Below are positions 19,898 to 32,291 of a stretch of DNA of 64,000 nt, in pieces (position 1 is the stretch's first letter; each line of letters opens with the position of its first letter). The position numbers and the translations under genes were made by a program. Location of the stretch: the NCBI RefSeq assembly GCF_000234665.1, contig NC_018336.1, forward strand, positions 31,001-95,000, read 5' to 3'. This DNA is from Leishmania mexicana MHOM/GT/2001/U1103. Its lineage: Eukaryota > Euglenozoa > Kinetoplastea > Trypanosomatida > Trypanosomatidae. The notes beneath the pieces were generated by a model. That model was not told the origin of the DNA and did no database searches. It worked only from the letters and a program-made list of their open reading frames with translations.

Positions 19898-22793
19898 TAT
19901 GGCAGACTTGTATGCGATATGTATTCTCTCTGTTCATGAGCTGCGAGAGCGAGCAAAGGCGGAAACGGGCTTCCGCTGCCAGGATTGTCAAGCAGCACCC
20001 CCGCTGTCTTCTTGCGAAGCACTGTGCAGAGGGTGTCTCGTGTTGTGTCGCCCTTCAGAAGCGGCGAGAGGTCCCTGCACGAAGGAGGAAGAGAAATCTA
20101 TGAAAAATACAAACGTATCGGATCGGGGGAGGAGGGGGATATGGTGGCACCTGCCGCTAGGCACCGTGCGCAGGTCAGAAATAAGAAAAGAGAATCAAGT
20201 ACAACAGGACAGCGTCGTACAGAGATCGAGGAAGACAAAGAGGGGGAACAGGAAAGTACGAAACCGACGAGAAGACAGAAACGAAACACACGCACGAAGG
20301 CGACGCAGAGAGAGCCTGTGCAGTGCCGCTGCGGCAGGGTCAACAGCAAAGCCGAGAGAGAGTTCGACTCAGGAACAGCCTATGCTCCCTTTGGAAGAGC
20401 ACTATAGCGAAAGATGAGAGCTGCACACAAATGGAGTGTGCGTGCTGGTGTGCACGGACCTGCGTGTGGCTACCTTGACTCCCGAGGTGTTGGCCCAAAG
20501 CACGTCACCTTTATACTCTAAGTGCGTGTGTGTAACCGTTCAAAACTCGCCACAGATGTATAGAAGATACGGGATGGCGGAGGCAGGACGCTTCAGAGCT
20601 GCAGCGAGAAAGGTGAGGGACGGCTTGTCACGAAGTATACCACGCCTCGAAAGCGGCACGGCGCAGAACACGGAAGAAGCGATCAAAATAAGGACGGAAC
20701 TGCGCAGACAAGAAACAAGAGAGGGAGGAAGAGGGCGGCAAGAGTGGTGGTGGGGTGGAAAGAGAGGCTGTGGAGTGTGCCAAGTCCATCATAAACGGCT
20801 AGGTAGGCGAGAAGCTGCTCCGAAGACACACAGGTGGCGCGCATCGCAGGCGGCTATGAGGTGTGGTCCGTCGCTTCCCATATGAAGTGGCGTCAGAGTC
20901 ACCGCACGGACTCAGGTGCCACGGTGGAAAGCCGTAAACTGCAGACGCGTCGTCGATGGAGGATATACCATTGCGGCATGATCCTCAAGATGTAATCCAG
21001 TAGATCTGGAGAAAGGTAAAGCGAGATACAGACGTCGCTTCGTCAATCCACTGCTACGCTTCTCTTCCCTCTTGCATTGCACTTGAATTTGATGCGCTCA
21101 CTTTAAGGCCACCACAGCGGTGCTAGCACAGACGCACAGAGGCGGAAAGAGAGCGCAAGCTAAATACATGAAACAGAAGAGAGAGCGCCAAAGAAATAGG
21201 CACTGCCCTTGCATCACCGCAAAGGAGAGAGAAAAGAAAAGGCGTGAGGTTGAAGGAAAGGAGAACCAAGAGCCATCGAAAAGAAAAGAAAAAAACAGCA
21301 CAACGGACACGGAGACTTAGAGAAGCGGCAACATGAAGGCGAAGAGAGAGAGACACGCACACACCGCAGTGTTAAAGACAGAGCGAAAATAAAGCCAACT
21401 GAAAAGAGAGAGAGTGTGCAAAAGGGAGGAGGAGGGGGGGGACACAGAAAGGAAAAAGAAAACGAGCAAAGAAATCAGCAGAGGTGTTTTCCATGGGTGA
21501 GCTCTCATCTTTTGTTTTCATTGTACGGCGCCGTCGTCGCTGATGGCATTCCTTCTTTGTTTGTTGTTGTCCTCTGGAAGGCAAAATGAGAAACGGGGTG
21601 ACACGCAGTTCGAACACGCGCGCCGCCACGTTTTCATCGGTTGGTGAACTCAAAACGATGAAAGGGTTACTGAAGACACGAAGGGAAGATTATTAAATGG
21701 GAGCGACAAGTCAACGCAGCTCAACAAACAGCAAAGGAGGCGATTCTGTTGTTGTTGTTCCTCAAGGATTGACGTAGTGAATCATCGAAGGCGTTCAGAG
21801 TGAAAATGTTCAAACCGCGAGGGAGAAAAGACAAAGAGAGAGAAAGTTTTCCGCGGACGCCAGAATGGGGCAGCGGAGAAGGCACGGAAAAAGGAGGTGG
21901 CGTGCGGATGAAGACGTTCGACGACGTGTTTCTACGAGGCTCCTTTTGCCGCACAGTTGCAGCGGGGATGAAAGAGGCAGGAAGAGCAGGACGTGAGACA
22001 TAAGTATATCCGGTCAAGTGAGACAAGCATAGCAAAGAAAGGAGGACTGCGAAAAACACCAGCAGCCAAGGCGCACTCACTCGCACGTGGCATCCTACCG
22101 GACCTACTTGATGTTCTCCATGCCCCCTCTCGTCCACCCTTGCCCCCCGCCCACAAAGTCGCTCACCCATCCCCCTCTAGGCCTTCAAGGTTGCAGTGCA
22201 AGAGTGATAAACTGCGAAGAGGTGGCAGTAACGGGTTACGGCGTCGAGCACACACACGTGCAAGCTCAAGTGCAAAAGCCCCACCCCCAATGCGAGCACG
22301 CAAAAAGAAAACACTCGAAGAAAACAACGACGAGAACGCGGGTCCAGACACAACGCAGTTTTCTCGTAGGCAGTAACCACAAGACGAGGAAGAGACACGA
22401 AAGCAGCGCACATCGCTCATGCGAAAGCACAGGCGCGCATTAGCATAGGCACACTCTAACGACTGGATTAGCTTGCGAAATTAGTTCATCAACGGGCACA
22501 TATGACCTCTACCCTGCCACCGAGGCAGTCCGCCATCAACACACAAACCCCAGAAAGTTAGGCGTGGAGGCGACCATGTCAGTCTCCTTGACTTCTCAAA
22601 GCATGGACCTCGTATGGCAAGCATCCATACGACATAATAACGAAAAAAAAAAACGTCCATCGGAGCAGAAAGACGAACGCGCTCTCCGTGTCCCATGTCT
22701 TTGTCCCCCGTACACGTCCGCCATCTGTCAGACTTCCTCCCCTCCCTACTCCGTCCAGCAAATACATCCACCTTCCATTTGCACAGAAACGCA

Positions 22794-22818
22794 GACACAC
22801 ACACACACACACACACAC
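22794..22818. repeat. (CA)n microsatellite
   Basis: Uninterrupted AC dinucleotide run of about 25 bp in the spacer. Confidence 0.9.
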
Positions 22819-23210
22819 CGATCGACTGGCCCGCATGCCAGCTCACCAACTGCGCCCACACCAGCTCTGAGTGAAACAACTAAAAAAACAAGTGACACAG
22901 AGCATCGAGAAAATAGAGCCCGCTACAAGTAGAGCGCCATCAAGATACCCGCACATATGAGACTCCAGGAACAGAGGCACAACCAGCAACCCTTGTGAGG
23001 GTGTCAGAAGAGGGAGACAGAGGGAAAGCGAGAGAGCACGGGCTAACACACTAAGAAAACAAAAAGACTGCAAGCACGTCGAGACCAGCAGCTACCATAC
23101 AACCTCGTACGCACCACGAAGACAAAAAGAGGGAAAACACCTCATGAAACAGACCCACGACACGGAAAAAGCAAACTCGGCTGAGAGCATTCTGTGTCAG
23201 CGCGGCCATT

Positions 23211-23908
23211 CTACATCCGGAACAAGTCAACGAATACGTGCATGCAACCACAGCTCACCGGTCTCCGCTGCACCACAGCGCCATCCACGCCGTCTGGGAC
23301 GAGGCGTCTGCCGTCGCATCCGGGCGTGCGTCTAGCGGGCGCCACGTGTCCTTCCTCCGCTCCGTTCTCCGCGTGCGTGCGGCGCCAGCGGCGCCAGACC
23401 CACCGGCCTCGACGGCACGCCCGTGATCAAGGCCAGCCGCACTCAGCGTCCTGCTCGAGGGCGGAGCCGGTGGTGTGCGGCGTGCGGGTAACAGGGGGTG
23501 GTCTAGCCCCATGCTGGATGTGCTCAGGGAGGCAGTCGGCCAGCCGCTGGCCAGGGCCCTCGGAGGCCCTGCACCCGCATGTCCCTGCCGTGCTGCTCCC
23601 TGACTCGCCTCAAGCCCCGGCACAGTGCCGTGGGGAGACCCCTCCCCCGCCCACAGTGGACTCCCGATGACTCCGTGGCGTGGCTCCGCGTGCTCTCTCG
23701 CCATGCTTCCGCCGCCTCCACCGCACCAGCCCACCCGGTCCGACGTAGGAGATGCCGCATGCATCGCGCACATGCGCTGTAGCGCTGATCCGCGTGCATC
23801 CCCTGCGCATTCTTTTCCTCTCTCACCCGTGCTCTCCTCTCGCCCCTGGAGGCCGTGCCTGGATGTGATACACCATGCCCGCTGCGGCGGACAGCGCGCG
23901 CATGCAGC
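23211..23908. repeat. 698-bp interspersed repeat, copy 1
   Basis: Same orientation and same length as 35790-36487, with no indel seen and about seven single-base differences by eye. It is GC-rich compared with the flanks and starts at CTACATCCGGAACAAGTC. No target-site duplication or poly-A tail is obvious. Frames of 170-240 codons cross it on both strands, but they have low-complexity composition and no family is recognised. It could be a SIDER-class element or a recent segmental duplication. Confidence 0.85.
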
Positions 23909-25623
23909 GCTCGCGTTTGCCCATACGGGGGTCTGCTCCAGGGTGACCTTCTTGCCTGGAGAGACCGCTGTCCTCGGCTTCTGCCTCCGTCGACATCACC
24001 GGAGGGGAAAGGGGAGGGCTGCAGTGCTTGCCCGCGTGCGCCACCACAGGCGGGGCGTTGCCATGAGTCTGTGGCGGCAAGGGCGCTCCACCCTCTCCTG
24101 CGTCCTCACGCCTCAGGCAGGAGTCGGTGTGCCTAGTGGAGAAGGCCCCTAGACAAGCCTGTTCCTGCGCACAGAAAGCTCACAGCTCGTCGCTCTGAAG
24201 GGGCCATAAGGAGCAGGCACGGAGACACGACTGGGGAAGTCCATGCAGCGTGTTTGAGATGTGCCTAAGGAGACCGCTGCGTCCAAGACTACCGCACGAA
24301 ATGCAGTGTATTTCACATCATGAGCGACCCGCCACTCTCGCGTGGCATATTGAGCACCATGCCAGGCAGGACACCCTCACAGCAAATACAGGCGGAGGCG
24401 CAGGCTCTAGAAGAGGGGGGTTACCACAGTGCCAGCGCATTAGTAGCCGGCACTGCACCTGTACTTCTCGTTGTCGCTGCCAGCCGCACGGCGCTGCAGG
24501 ACTTCAAAGCGCGGACAGGTGATCGTGCGCAGCTGCACAAGGATCGTCGCCGGTCGTTTCGAATGCTCAGCATCCGTGTTCTTCTCATGCGGGAGGGATG
24601 CCGCCAAGCACCTCATGTCTCAGCGTGCGACATCGTGTAGCGTGGTTTGGAGAAACATCGGCATGGTGTCTGAGAGCGGTGAGCAGGCCCGCCACCCCTG
24701 CCGTTAACGTGGGCTACTTTGGCATCAGAGACTTTTCAAGCTTGTCAACAGCGCTCTTGTGCTCCAGTGCACAATGAATACAGAGAAACTAAAATGAGAG
24801 GCGCACGCCACGGGCTAGTAGTGCCTGCACATGCGCCCATATTCGTGGCAGTGTGTCATCTTCCACCGTTGTAGGGCTCATGCTAAGCGTCATGAGGAGA
24901 GAGAACAAGTGCGCAGCAACACCGCAACATGGTTTTCGGTGTCTTCCTTGATCCAGTTTTCCTTGCAGTAGGGTGGGACACATCTCCACAGCTCCACACT
25001 CAACGCAATAGCGCTGCATGCAAGGAGGCCACAGCCTCTTCTCGCTGTACATATGAGTGACTGGTGACTGTATGTGCATCGCAGCCGTTCCTGATCCGAT
25101 GCCTGCCTGAGCTAAACGGTTCCTGCCAGGGACAAGGGAGCAGTAAAAAAAAAGAAAGAAGAACGATTGACCGGGGGAGGAGGAGGTTCCAAGACTTTAG
25201 CCAGTGAGGGGGTGGGGGAGGGAGGGGAGAACGAAAAGGTAAAACAAAAGAAGGGTGCTGTGTGTGCATGTGTTAATCTGTGCAGAGTTCTTTTTCCATT
25301 GCAACGGTTTAATGTGGGGTGCGTTCAGACTTATTTCATGTCTTCTTTCCGTGGGGGAGTCGCAGTGACCGGCGTTGTGGCCAACCCTCACGTGAAGCAA
25401 GCAACCCTCGTCGCACACATGCATAGAAAGGGAAGAAATATTAAAATCAACAACGGCCAAGAAGTGCGCCCGCGATACACTGGCAAGCAAGCACACGCCG
25501 CATTCAAAAAGAGAAGAGAGAAGCTCGAGCGCACATACACGGAAGATACGGAGAAAAGGGGCACTATACGTGGCGAGTCGTTTATAGTGCTGTGCGGATG
25601 GTTCACTTTGTTTTTTTTTGGTT

Positions 25624-28386
25624 TTACATCGTGGGTGAGCCTCCTCCCTCTGTGACATCCAAATCTTCCAGCAGCATCTTGGCGATGGTGATGTTGTCGG
25701 CGTCACTGCTGGAGGTCATGCTCTGCACTGCGCCCTTAAGCACCTGCTGTGCGCCATTCTGGTCACCCTGGTGGAGCAGCTGCACTGCTTCGGAGAGGAA
25801 ACAGAACTTCGAGCCGAGGTGCTCCTGCCGCTGCACCACGAGATGCCACTCTTCCTCTATGGCTTTCAGCACCTCCATGAAGTTGTAAATAATGACAAAC
25901 TGCGTTTTTGTCGACTTCGAAGAGACGTTGAGAAGCGGCCTTCTCTGCCTCGGCAGCTTCACAGCTGTGTTAGGTCCGTCGCTCCCGCTGATGCCACACG
26001 GGCGTGCTAGGATTTGACTTGCCGTGCTGTTCCACGACCGCCCATCCAGCAAGATGCAGTGAAACGGGTTCTTTGGCTCGTCGAGGGAGGCCTGCAAGGA
26101 AGGGAGACGGCGGTGCATGGCGATACCGCGGCGCAGCATCTGCGCCCCCAGCTCGTGCTGGCGTGGGTTGAAGAAGTGGATTCCACGACAGGAGCCAGAG
26201 CCTACGAGGCCCACAAGCGAATGTGGGGCTGACACCACAGCCGCAACCAACTCCTGCCGCGCATTGCTGAAACTTGTCGGCGGCTTCGGGCGACTCTGGA
26301 AGGCCACCATGATTTTACGCGCTTTCTCGATCGCCAAGAGCACCGGCTCGCTGCTGAAGGGGATGAGTCCCCACACCAAGCAAATCGCATCCTCGTATGC
26401 TGTGAGCACGTAGGAGTTCGCGTCAGCACTGTCTTGCCCTCTGGCATCTTCGAGCGCTTCCATCACGGCCTCGAAGTTGGCCGACACGGTCTGCTGCTTG
26501 TTGCGGGTGGCAGCCATGCCACCCCTCTGGTTGGATGCGTTGAAGACACTCGACACGGCTTCTTCGTCATCGTAGATGTCGCGGTAGACCACGTAGAGCA
26601 TCGTCACCGTCTTCAGCTGCGGGACCGAGGAGATGAAGACCGCTGGTTGAGAGCCGTTGTGGTGGTCAGAGCTTCCATTAGTGCTTGAGTGGGAGCCGCG
26701 CAGGAGATTCTTGTTCACTGACAGCTTCGCGGACGACGCTGCGTTGATCTGTGGAATGAAAATGCTGCCCACCGCCAAAGACCGCACAATCGACGACAGA
26801 GTCGAGCACGTCTCTTCGGGCAGCGTCTGGGGAATGCTGGGGGACATAACAGGGGGCTGCAGGCGTGCGTGCACCGCTGCTGCCGATACGGTACCCGCGG
26901 TGCGAAGGGAAGAGTTGCCAGAAACGCTTCCTATACCTGCAGAAGGCGACGGCCGACCGACGCGGCCATGTGACACGACCTTGGGCGAGAGGTCTCGCAT
27001 CGCCACACGCTCTCGTGGAGATTTAGGGTACCCCGTCGCCGCAGGCGCCTCGTCGGCCACCATCTCGCTCTCGTAGGTTTCCCACGTGATGCCGAGCATT
27101 CCCTTGAGGTTGTTGAGAAAGACACCAATGCTGAGCATAATTAAAATCGGGGCGAAGTAACTCACAACACGAATCGCATTTGGCGTCGCCTCTCCGTCGA
27201 TGTTGTACGGGGTCCAATACATGACTTCGAGCACGCACGCCGCGGCGAACACGCCAACTGAGAGAAGGTAGACAATCAACATGAAAAACCAGTGAGTGAA
27301 GACGCTCGCCAGGCGACAGTGAAAGCTGTGCCGCAAATACGAAGTATTATAGAAAGCTTTCCTTATCACCAACAAGTTTGCCCATAACCACGGCAGCCCG
27401 AGTACAGGAGATGCCAGGAAAAGGCAATGAGTATCGTACACGCACAGGAGGGCGCCAATGAGCATGAAGATAGTGATGATGATTGTCATGTACAACGAGA
27501 CGAGAGGCATCATGAAAGCTATACGCAAGAGCTTGGAAGGGTCGGCAACGCGGACGGAAGCGATCGTGGAGGGCGCCGATGCGCGCCGGGCGTCTGTGGG
27601 AGCGTGCATGAAGGCGGGCAACCTATTTGCGAGCGACAGCGCCTGATCCTTCAGCATGCACTTCTCTTGCTCACCGGGCCCGCTGAAGTTTCTGTCAGCG
27701 CCGAGGTTTTGCGTTGTGTACGACTGCAGGTGGCTTGGCTTCATAGGTGGGCACGCGGGCATGACTGGAGCCGCATCCTTCGTGTAAAGATGCTCAAGGA
27801 ATGACGGTGGCGACAGCATTCCCGTCTCTCGCAGCGGCGCTACGACGAGCTCGCCACGAGGCAGCGGTGATCCCTGAAGCCCAATGTTCATGGTAGGGGA
27901 AGCCTGCCAGGGTGAGTGCAAAGGGTTTACTGAAGCTCGCGAACTGCTCTCCTGAATGCTCGATAAACAGGAGCTGTTTTCAAAAGCGGTCATGTTGGCC
28001 TTGCTCGAGTCGGGAATGCTCGACAAGACGCCCTCATCCTCTGACTGCTGAGAGATCATGGGGCTCCCATCCGCATTGATGGTGAAACGCTGCGTCTGCG
28101 GATTTTCACGCACCGGATCAGCACCCCGCGGCGACACGTCGCTCTTCTCCCGCGTACGCTTCGCGGAATTAATGTTGGACCGCGCCAAGATGATGGCGAA
28201 AACGATGGAGGCACAGTTCAGTACAAACCACACAAAAAACGTCACCCCAGAGACGGCGGCGCAGACGAAGGCTATCTGCCGCCGGTGAACCCTGCAAACG
28301 ACCATCAGCGCCGTGTAAAAGCAAACTGGCACCACGCCAATGAACCAGGCGATGATGTGCTTCACATCTTGAGCCTTGAGGGTCAT
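25624..28386 (-). CDS. Six-span membrane protein with a degenerate class III nucleotidyl-cyclase-like domain
   Basis: Predicted 920 residues from an ATG. Two spans lie at about 10-31 and 37-68, then a 215-residue serine-rich loop, then four spans at about 287-315, 320-342, 360-390 and 405-426. After a serine-rich linker, residues 590-760 resemble the class III adenylyl/guanylyl cyclase fold: a beta strand and acidic turn (VTMLYVVYRDIYDD), a helix region, a hairpin where the usual GDA is EDA (AYEDAICLVWG, near 663-673), a helix (LLAIEKARKIM), and a GLVGSG loop near 726-731. The metal-binding aspartates and transition-state residues are not clearly conserved, so it may be a pseudo-enzyme or sensor. 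The topology differs from the single-span receptor cyclases of trypanosomatids. Function is inference; the membrane topology is secure. Confidence 0.72.
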   Translation of the reverse strand: MTLKAQDVKHIIAWFIGVVPVCFYTALMVVCRVHRRQIAFVCAAVSGVTFFVWFVLNCASIVFAIILARSNINSAKRTREKSDVSPRGADPVRENPQTQRFTINADGSPMISQQSEDEGVLSSIPDSSKANMTAFENSSCLSSIQESSSRASVNPLHSPWQASPTMNIGLQGSPLPRGELVVAPLRETGMLSPPSFLEHLYTKDAAPVMPACPPMKPSHLQSYTTQNLGADRNFSGPGEQEKCMLKDQALSLANRLPAFMHAPTDARRASAPSTIASVRVADPSKLLRIAFMMPLVSLYMTIIITIFMLIGALLCVYDTHCLFLASPVLGLPWLWANLLVIRKAFYNTSYLRHSFHCRLASVFTHWFFMLIVYLLSVGVFAAACVLEVMYWTPYNIDGEATPNAIRVVSYFAPILIMLSIGVFLNNLKGMLGITWETYESEMVADEAPAATGYPKSPRERVAMRDLSPKVVSHGRVGRPSPSAGIGSVSGNSSLRTAGTVSAAAVHARLQPPVMSPSIPQTLPEETCSTLSSIVRSLAVGSIFIPQINAASSAKLSVNKNLLRGSHSSTNGSSDHHNGSQPAVFISSVPQLKTVTMLYVVYRDIYDDEEAVSSVFNASNQRGGMAATRNKQQTVSANFEAVMEALEDARGQDSADANSYVLTAYEDAICLVWGLIPFSSEPVLLAIEKARKIMVAFQSRPKPPTSFSNARQELVAAVVSAPHSLVGLVGSGSCRGIHFFNPRQHELGAQMLRRGIAMHRRLPSLQASLDEPKNPFHCILLDGRSWNSTASQILARPCGISGSDGPNTAVKLPRQRRPLLNVSSKSTKTQFVIIYNFMEVLKAIEEEWHLVVQRQEHLGSKFCFLSEAVQLLHQGDQNGAQQVLKGAVQSMTSSSDADNITIAKMLLEDLDVTEGGGSPTM

Positions 28387-30222
28387 TGGTCGGTTAGATA
28401 TTCACCAAGAGAAGAAGGGCAGAGGGTGAGAGAGGTAGTTGAACAGGAACAGCGAAAAAGGAAAGTTCAAGTGGAAGAGAAGAGAAAATCCGTGAAGACG
28501 ACGGGGAAGAACGACAAGAACAGAAACAACGAGATGCTACGTACACAGGAGCGTGGCTTCCCATCCACGGAGAAAGCCGAAAGGTGTGAAGAAGACGAGT
28601 CGAGCAGGACACGAAAAGAAGAGAGCTCACGGGCACACCACCCACGCACACCGGGGAGGGAAATGGAGAGAGAGGGAGAGGGTCTCTCCTCAAAGAACTA
28701 GATAACAAAGGGGGGAGGATGGAGCTGAGAAAAGCTATGGTTCTGTGCTTGTGGGGACGGAGAGGCGTGAAGATGAAGGTAGAGGAATCAACGGAAATGT
28801 GATGGAAGTGAGAGGGGGTGCAAAAGCGGAACGGAAGAAAGAGATTTTTTTAGGTGCAGCAAGGGATGCGTCGAGGCTGACGGTGAGCAAGCGTAGCCCA
28901 GAAGGCAGGTGTGTGTGTGTGTGTGTGTGTGTGTAGGGGGGGCGTAAGTCGGCGAGGAAACAGAAAGAGAAGTGCGGGCGTGAAATGAATCAATACAATA
29001 TGAGAGATGTGAGGGCTGAACGAAATGTGCATGCAAAAACAAGCGAAACGAAAGAATACGTCGGCAAGGCAGAAAGGGATGGGGGAGGGTATGTTAGGGT
29101 ATGTATATCTTGGTGTGTCCGTAGAGTAGTATGATTACATCCCAAAACGCCTCACTGTGACACTGAGAAGGATGTGCAAGCAGTTCTTCACACGAGAGCA
29201 CACGGCTTCGCTTGGACGCACAATGTTCCTTGCAGTCGCAGTGCATCAAGTTCGTCACAGGTATATGTCCGCGCAAGCAGATGTGTGTGAAAGTCAAACG
29301 ATAGCAGGAGTGGCAGAAGACGACGAGTACGTGTATGGGGAACAGAGGAGAGATAAGGACGCAAAAGGAACGGAGACGTTTGGGGTCATCATTAGCATGA
29401 GAAATGCAGTTGAACCAATGCGGCCACCGTCACAGAGAAGTGGATGCCGTCTTGTCCGTTCACTCGGCGAAGCCGCACACTGTGTGGGTGCTCGTGACGA
29501 TCTGCATACACTCACAAAAAGGGGGTGCATGCATCGCGCCAAATCTGCGCCACCGGGAAAGATACAAGGAAAGAAAAATAGCGAACAGGACAGTATGCCT
29601 GAGCGCTCACAGAGGGAAGCGGCAGCGCGCACGTCTCGCTGTCGTTTCGTGGGCACAGGCTGCTGTACAAGTAGCAGGCCTAAGCGCATCAATTTGAGCC
29701 TTACGTTTTTCTCGCCTTCATGGGTTCCTCGGCAAATAGCATTCTAGTGCTTCACTTCTCTGTACCCGTCCGTGCAGTCCTTCGCTGGCAGCGCCGCCAC
29801 GGCCGCAACAGCGACAAGCCACCAACAACCAAAAAACTCCGCTAACAGACAACACGCCGGAATAGAAAAATGGCCAGCGGTGCCGGTGAGGGTCACACGC
29901 CACACAGCTTGTGGAACAAAGATGTCCAAAGCAACAAAGACGCTCACGCCGCGCAAGGTACCCGTCGGTGGAGGCACCACGTGCGCTGGAGGGGGAAGCG
30001 GCAAAGAGGCCTGCCGCTGACTGAAAGCAGCAACAATGGCGCAGCAGAAATGACGGCAAAAACGGAAGAGAGAGGCCAAGCAAGAAGGCGAAAGCCGGGA
30101 CGGTCTCAGGTAAAGATATCCCCCACAGCAGACCACCGCGAGATCACGACACGGACATGCCTACGCGCCCGTTTGGGGTCCCCAGCGTTAGAGAAAGAAG
30201 GTCCGCCTCTTCTGGCTTTACG
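28387..30222. other. Intercistronic spacer with (TG)n
   Basis: Spacer of 1.8 kb between the 30223 gene and the cyclase-like gene, rich in purines on the plus strand at 28400-28860, with a TG tract at 28909-28934. No gene recognised. Confidence 0.5.
28909..28934. repeat. (TG)n microsatellite
   Basis: Uninterrupted GT/TG run of about 26 bp in the spacer upstream of the cyclase-like gene. Confidence 0.9.
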
Positions 30223-30834
30223 CTATGGCGTGGTGTCCTTCGGCTCCACTTCGATTTGAGCTGTAGAGATGGTCTCTGCTTTGCCAGCGCAGGCATCAAC
30301 CTTCCTCTGATCCTCGACGAACTCAACCTCCAAGGCGCCCTCGGTGCTGTAGTCCCCCACCGTCTCCTTCGGCAGACTGAGGTCATCCGGCTCCAGCTCC
30401 TTCTCCACAAAATCCTTGTCGACCTTGCCCGTCTTGAGGTCGTAGTACACCTTTGCAGCCCGAGCCACCTTCTTCCCCTTCTCGTTTTCGCCCATGCCAA
30501 ACGCCATCATGCCGACAGAGCCGCCTGGCATGCCGTCACCGCCTTGAAGCGCCGATTGCAGCATCGACGCCATGCTTTCGCGCATCTCTGGTGTCATGTT
30601 TGCACGCAGCGTGTTTTGCATCTGGGATATGCTGTGCTGATCTATGAACCCGCTTCCGGGTGCGAAATGGCCGTTAAAGAACTCTGGCACTCCTCCCTGC
30701 CCTGGAGAAAGGCTGGGTGCCCGTGCTTTGGACAGAATGTCGGAGAACTGCTTGTAGCGGTCCTCATCGCTCAGCAAGCGTCGCGTCGATGCGAACGGCG
30801 CCGCACCGACGCGGCGCATCATGCAGCGACGCAT
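30223..30834 (-). CDS. Small conserved protein, probable mitochondrial import
   Basis: Predicted 203 residues. The N-terminus is rich in arginine and methionine and lacks acidic residues for about 20 positions (MRRCMMRRVGAAPFASTRR), a typical mitochondrial presequence. The body contains a glutamine/methionine-rich helical part (about 65-95), a GMGENEKGKKVARAAKVYYD segment and an acidic C-terminal third. No domain recognised. The open frame begins at a GTG three codons earlier; the ATG at 30834 is used. Mitoribosomal or other mitochondrial complex membership would fit the length but is only a guess. Confidence 0.6.
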   Translation of the reverse strand: MRRCMMRRVGAAPFASTRRLLSDEDRYKQFSDILSKARAPSLSPGQGGVPEFFNGHFAPGSGFIDQHSISQMQNTLRANMTPEMRESMASMLQSALQGGDGMPGGSVGMMAFGMGENEKGKKVARAAKVYYDLKTGKVDKDFVEKELEPDDLSLPKETVGDYSTEGALEVEFVEDQRKVDACAGKAETISTAQIEVEPKDTTP

Positions 30835-32291
30835 CGCCTCCACCGATTAACAACAGATGTGTAACCACAAGAGTGAGATGAAGAGGGTCCAATGCAGCGC
30901 GGTATGCGCACAAGTGCTCGGCGCGACACACCTGATGCGGATACACACAGAGAGAAAACGCACAAGTACGAGCACGCCTTCCGCATGCTGCCATGGCATG
31001 CGTGCGCGTGCGAGTGTACAGAACCGAAAGAAAACGGGAGGTTGCACCGCACGGTGGGAGGGGAATGATGATGATACCGTCATCGTGGGGCCCATGAGCA
31101 ACAGCGAGGAAACGAGAGATGATAACGAAGCAGCCGCCAAAGCAGCTATGCAGTGGACAACAGAGAGACACTTCCACATCCCTCCGCCAACGCAATACAG
31201 CAAGCGCGAAGAACAAGGAGGCAAGGCACAAAGCCCAAGCCGAGGCAGCCGACACCGCACTCGGCATGCAATGCTGTGCGTCTCGTCGACAAGAATACAC
31301 CAATATGTTTTGGTGCAAAGCGGACGTAAAGGCGACTGCGCGCACATCTTGTCTGCAGAGAACGTCCGTTCATTTTGACTTCTTTGTGTATGTGCGCGCG
31401 TTAGCCGCATAGACCATCTTGGTCGGCACAACACAGTGATAGTCAATCCTTCACCTATCGGCACAGAAAACGCACATCAATGCATACACATACGCACACA
31501 GACCGAGAGAGAGAGAAAGCCCACCACACCCACACACCAGTCCAGGGAAACAAGGCAACCCCTCCACGCCACACACACACAGACGCACGCACACATAAAA
31601 AACAGGAAGAAAAGGACGCATGCCAACGAGAGAGTCATCCGTCGCACGCCCCTTTCTTTTTCCGCGCATTCCTTTCTTCGCTGAGGGACGGCGTAAAGGC
31701 CATGTTGGACGAGAGAGAGGATTGAGGAAGACAGAATAAGGGAACCGTTATGGGATAACGCAACAGATAGATGGGTGTCAAGGGGAGAAGAGCGGACGGG
31801 GTAGGCGACAGAATCGCCAAGGCGGAGCAACGGAGTGAGTGACAAAGCTAAACGGTGAAGTCCCTGAGTGAAACAAGAGGAAAAGAGCAACAAAACGGCA
31901 AGCGCAAGATACAGAGAGAGGGGACGAAAGAGGCAGGCAGAGGCACCACCGCCAACTTCTACAGTCGCCGCTTTGTTGTCGTCGTTCACGCCCCACACAC
32001 AAACAGCATCTATCCAATCTCCATCGATGCGCCGAGGCCTCGGCATTGAAGCGAGTGAAACGCGCATCATGCAATACCAGTTCGACTGGGATGCCGGGGA
32101 AGCTCGAGGACACTTTCACAACCCTGAGCATTCCTCACTGCGATGTGCATACGCCGGACGCACATGCACGCACGTATGCGCAGGCATCTTGTAGAAACCG
32201 CACATGAACGCGAATTATGGACGAGCTATTCGACAGAGGCGCGAGCAAAAAAAAAAACCGTTGATCGCACGAGGAGCCGAAGTCCACCGAC
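30835..32291. other. Intercistronic spacer
   Basis: Spacer of 1.5 kb with CA-rich patches near 31490-31600. Several 100-200-codon open frames occur on both strands, but they are low complexity and lack recognisable domains. Confidence 0.5.

Larger units (their letters stand above)
19898..25623. other. 5.7-kb gene-poor region
   Basis: Longest stretch without a clear gene. 20000-22500 is purine-rich on the plus strand, i.e. polypyrimidine on the transcribed strand. 22794-22818 is a (CA)n tract. 23211-23908 is an interspersed repeat, and 23909-24700 is unusually GC-rich with coding-like frames on both strands but no recognised protein. 24700-25600 returns to spacer-like sequence. Most of it is probably the 3' untranslated and intergenic sequence of the 25624 gene. 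Confidence 0.5.

Noticed and set aside
19302..20417. 371-codon plus-strand frame at the 5' end of the carboxypeptidase gene
   Set aside because: Overlaps the real gene antisense and ends in low-complexity purine-rich spacer translation (KRGNRKVRNRRED type).
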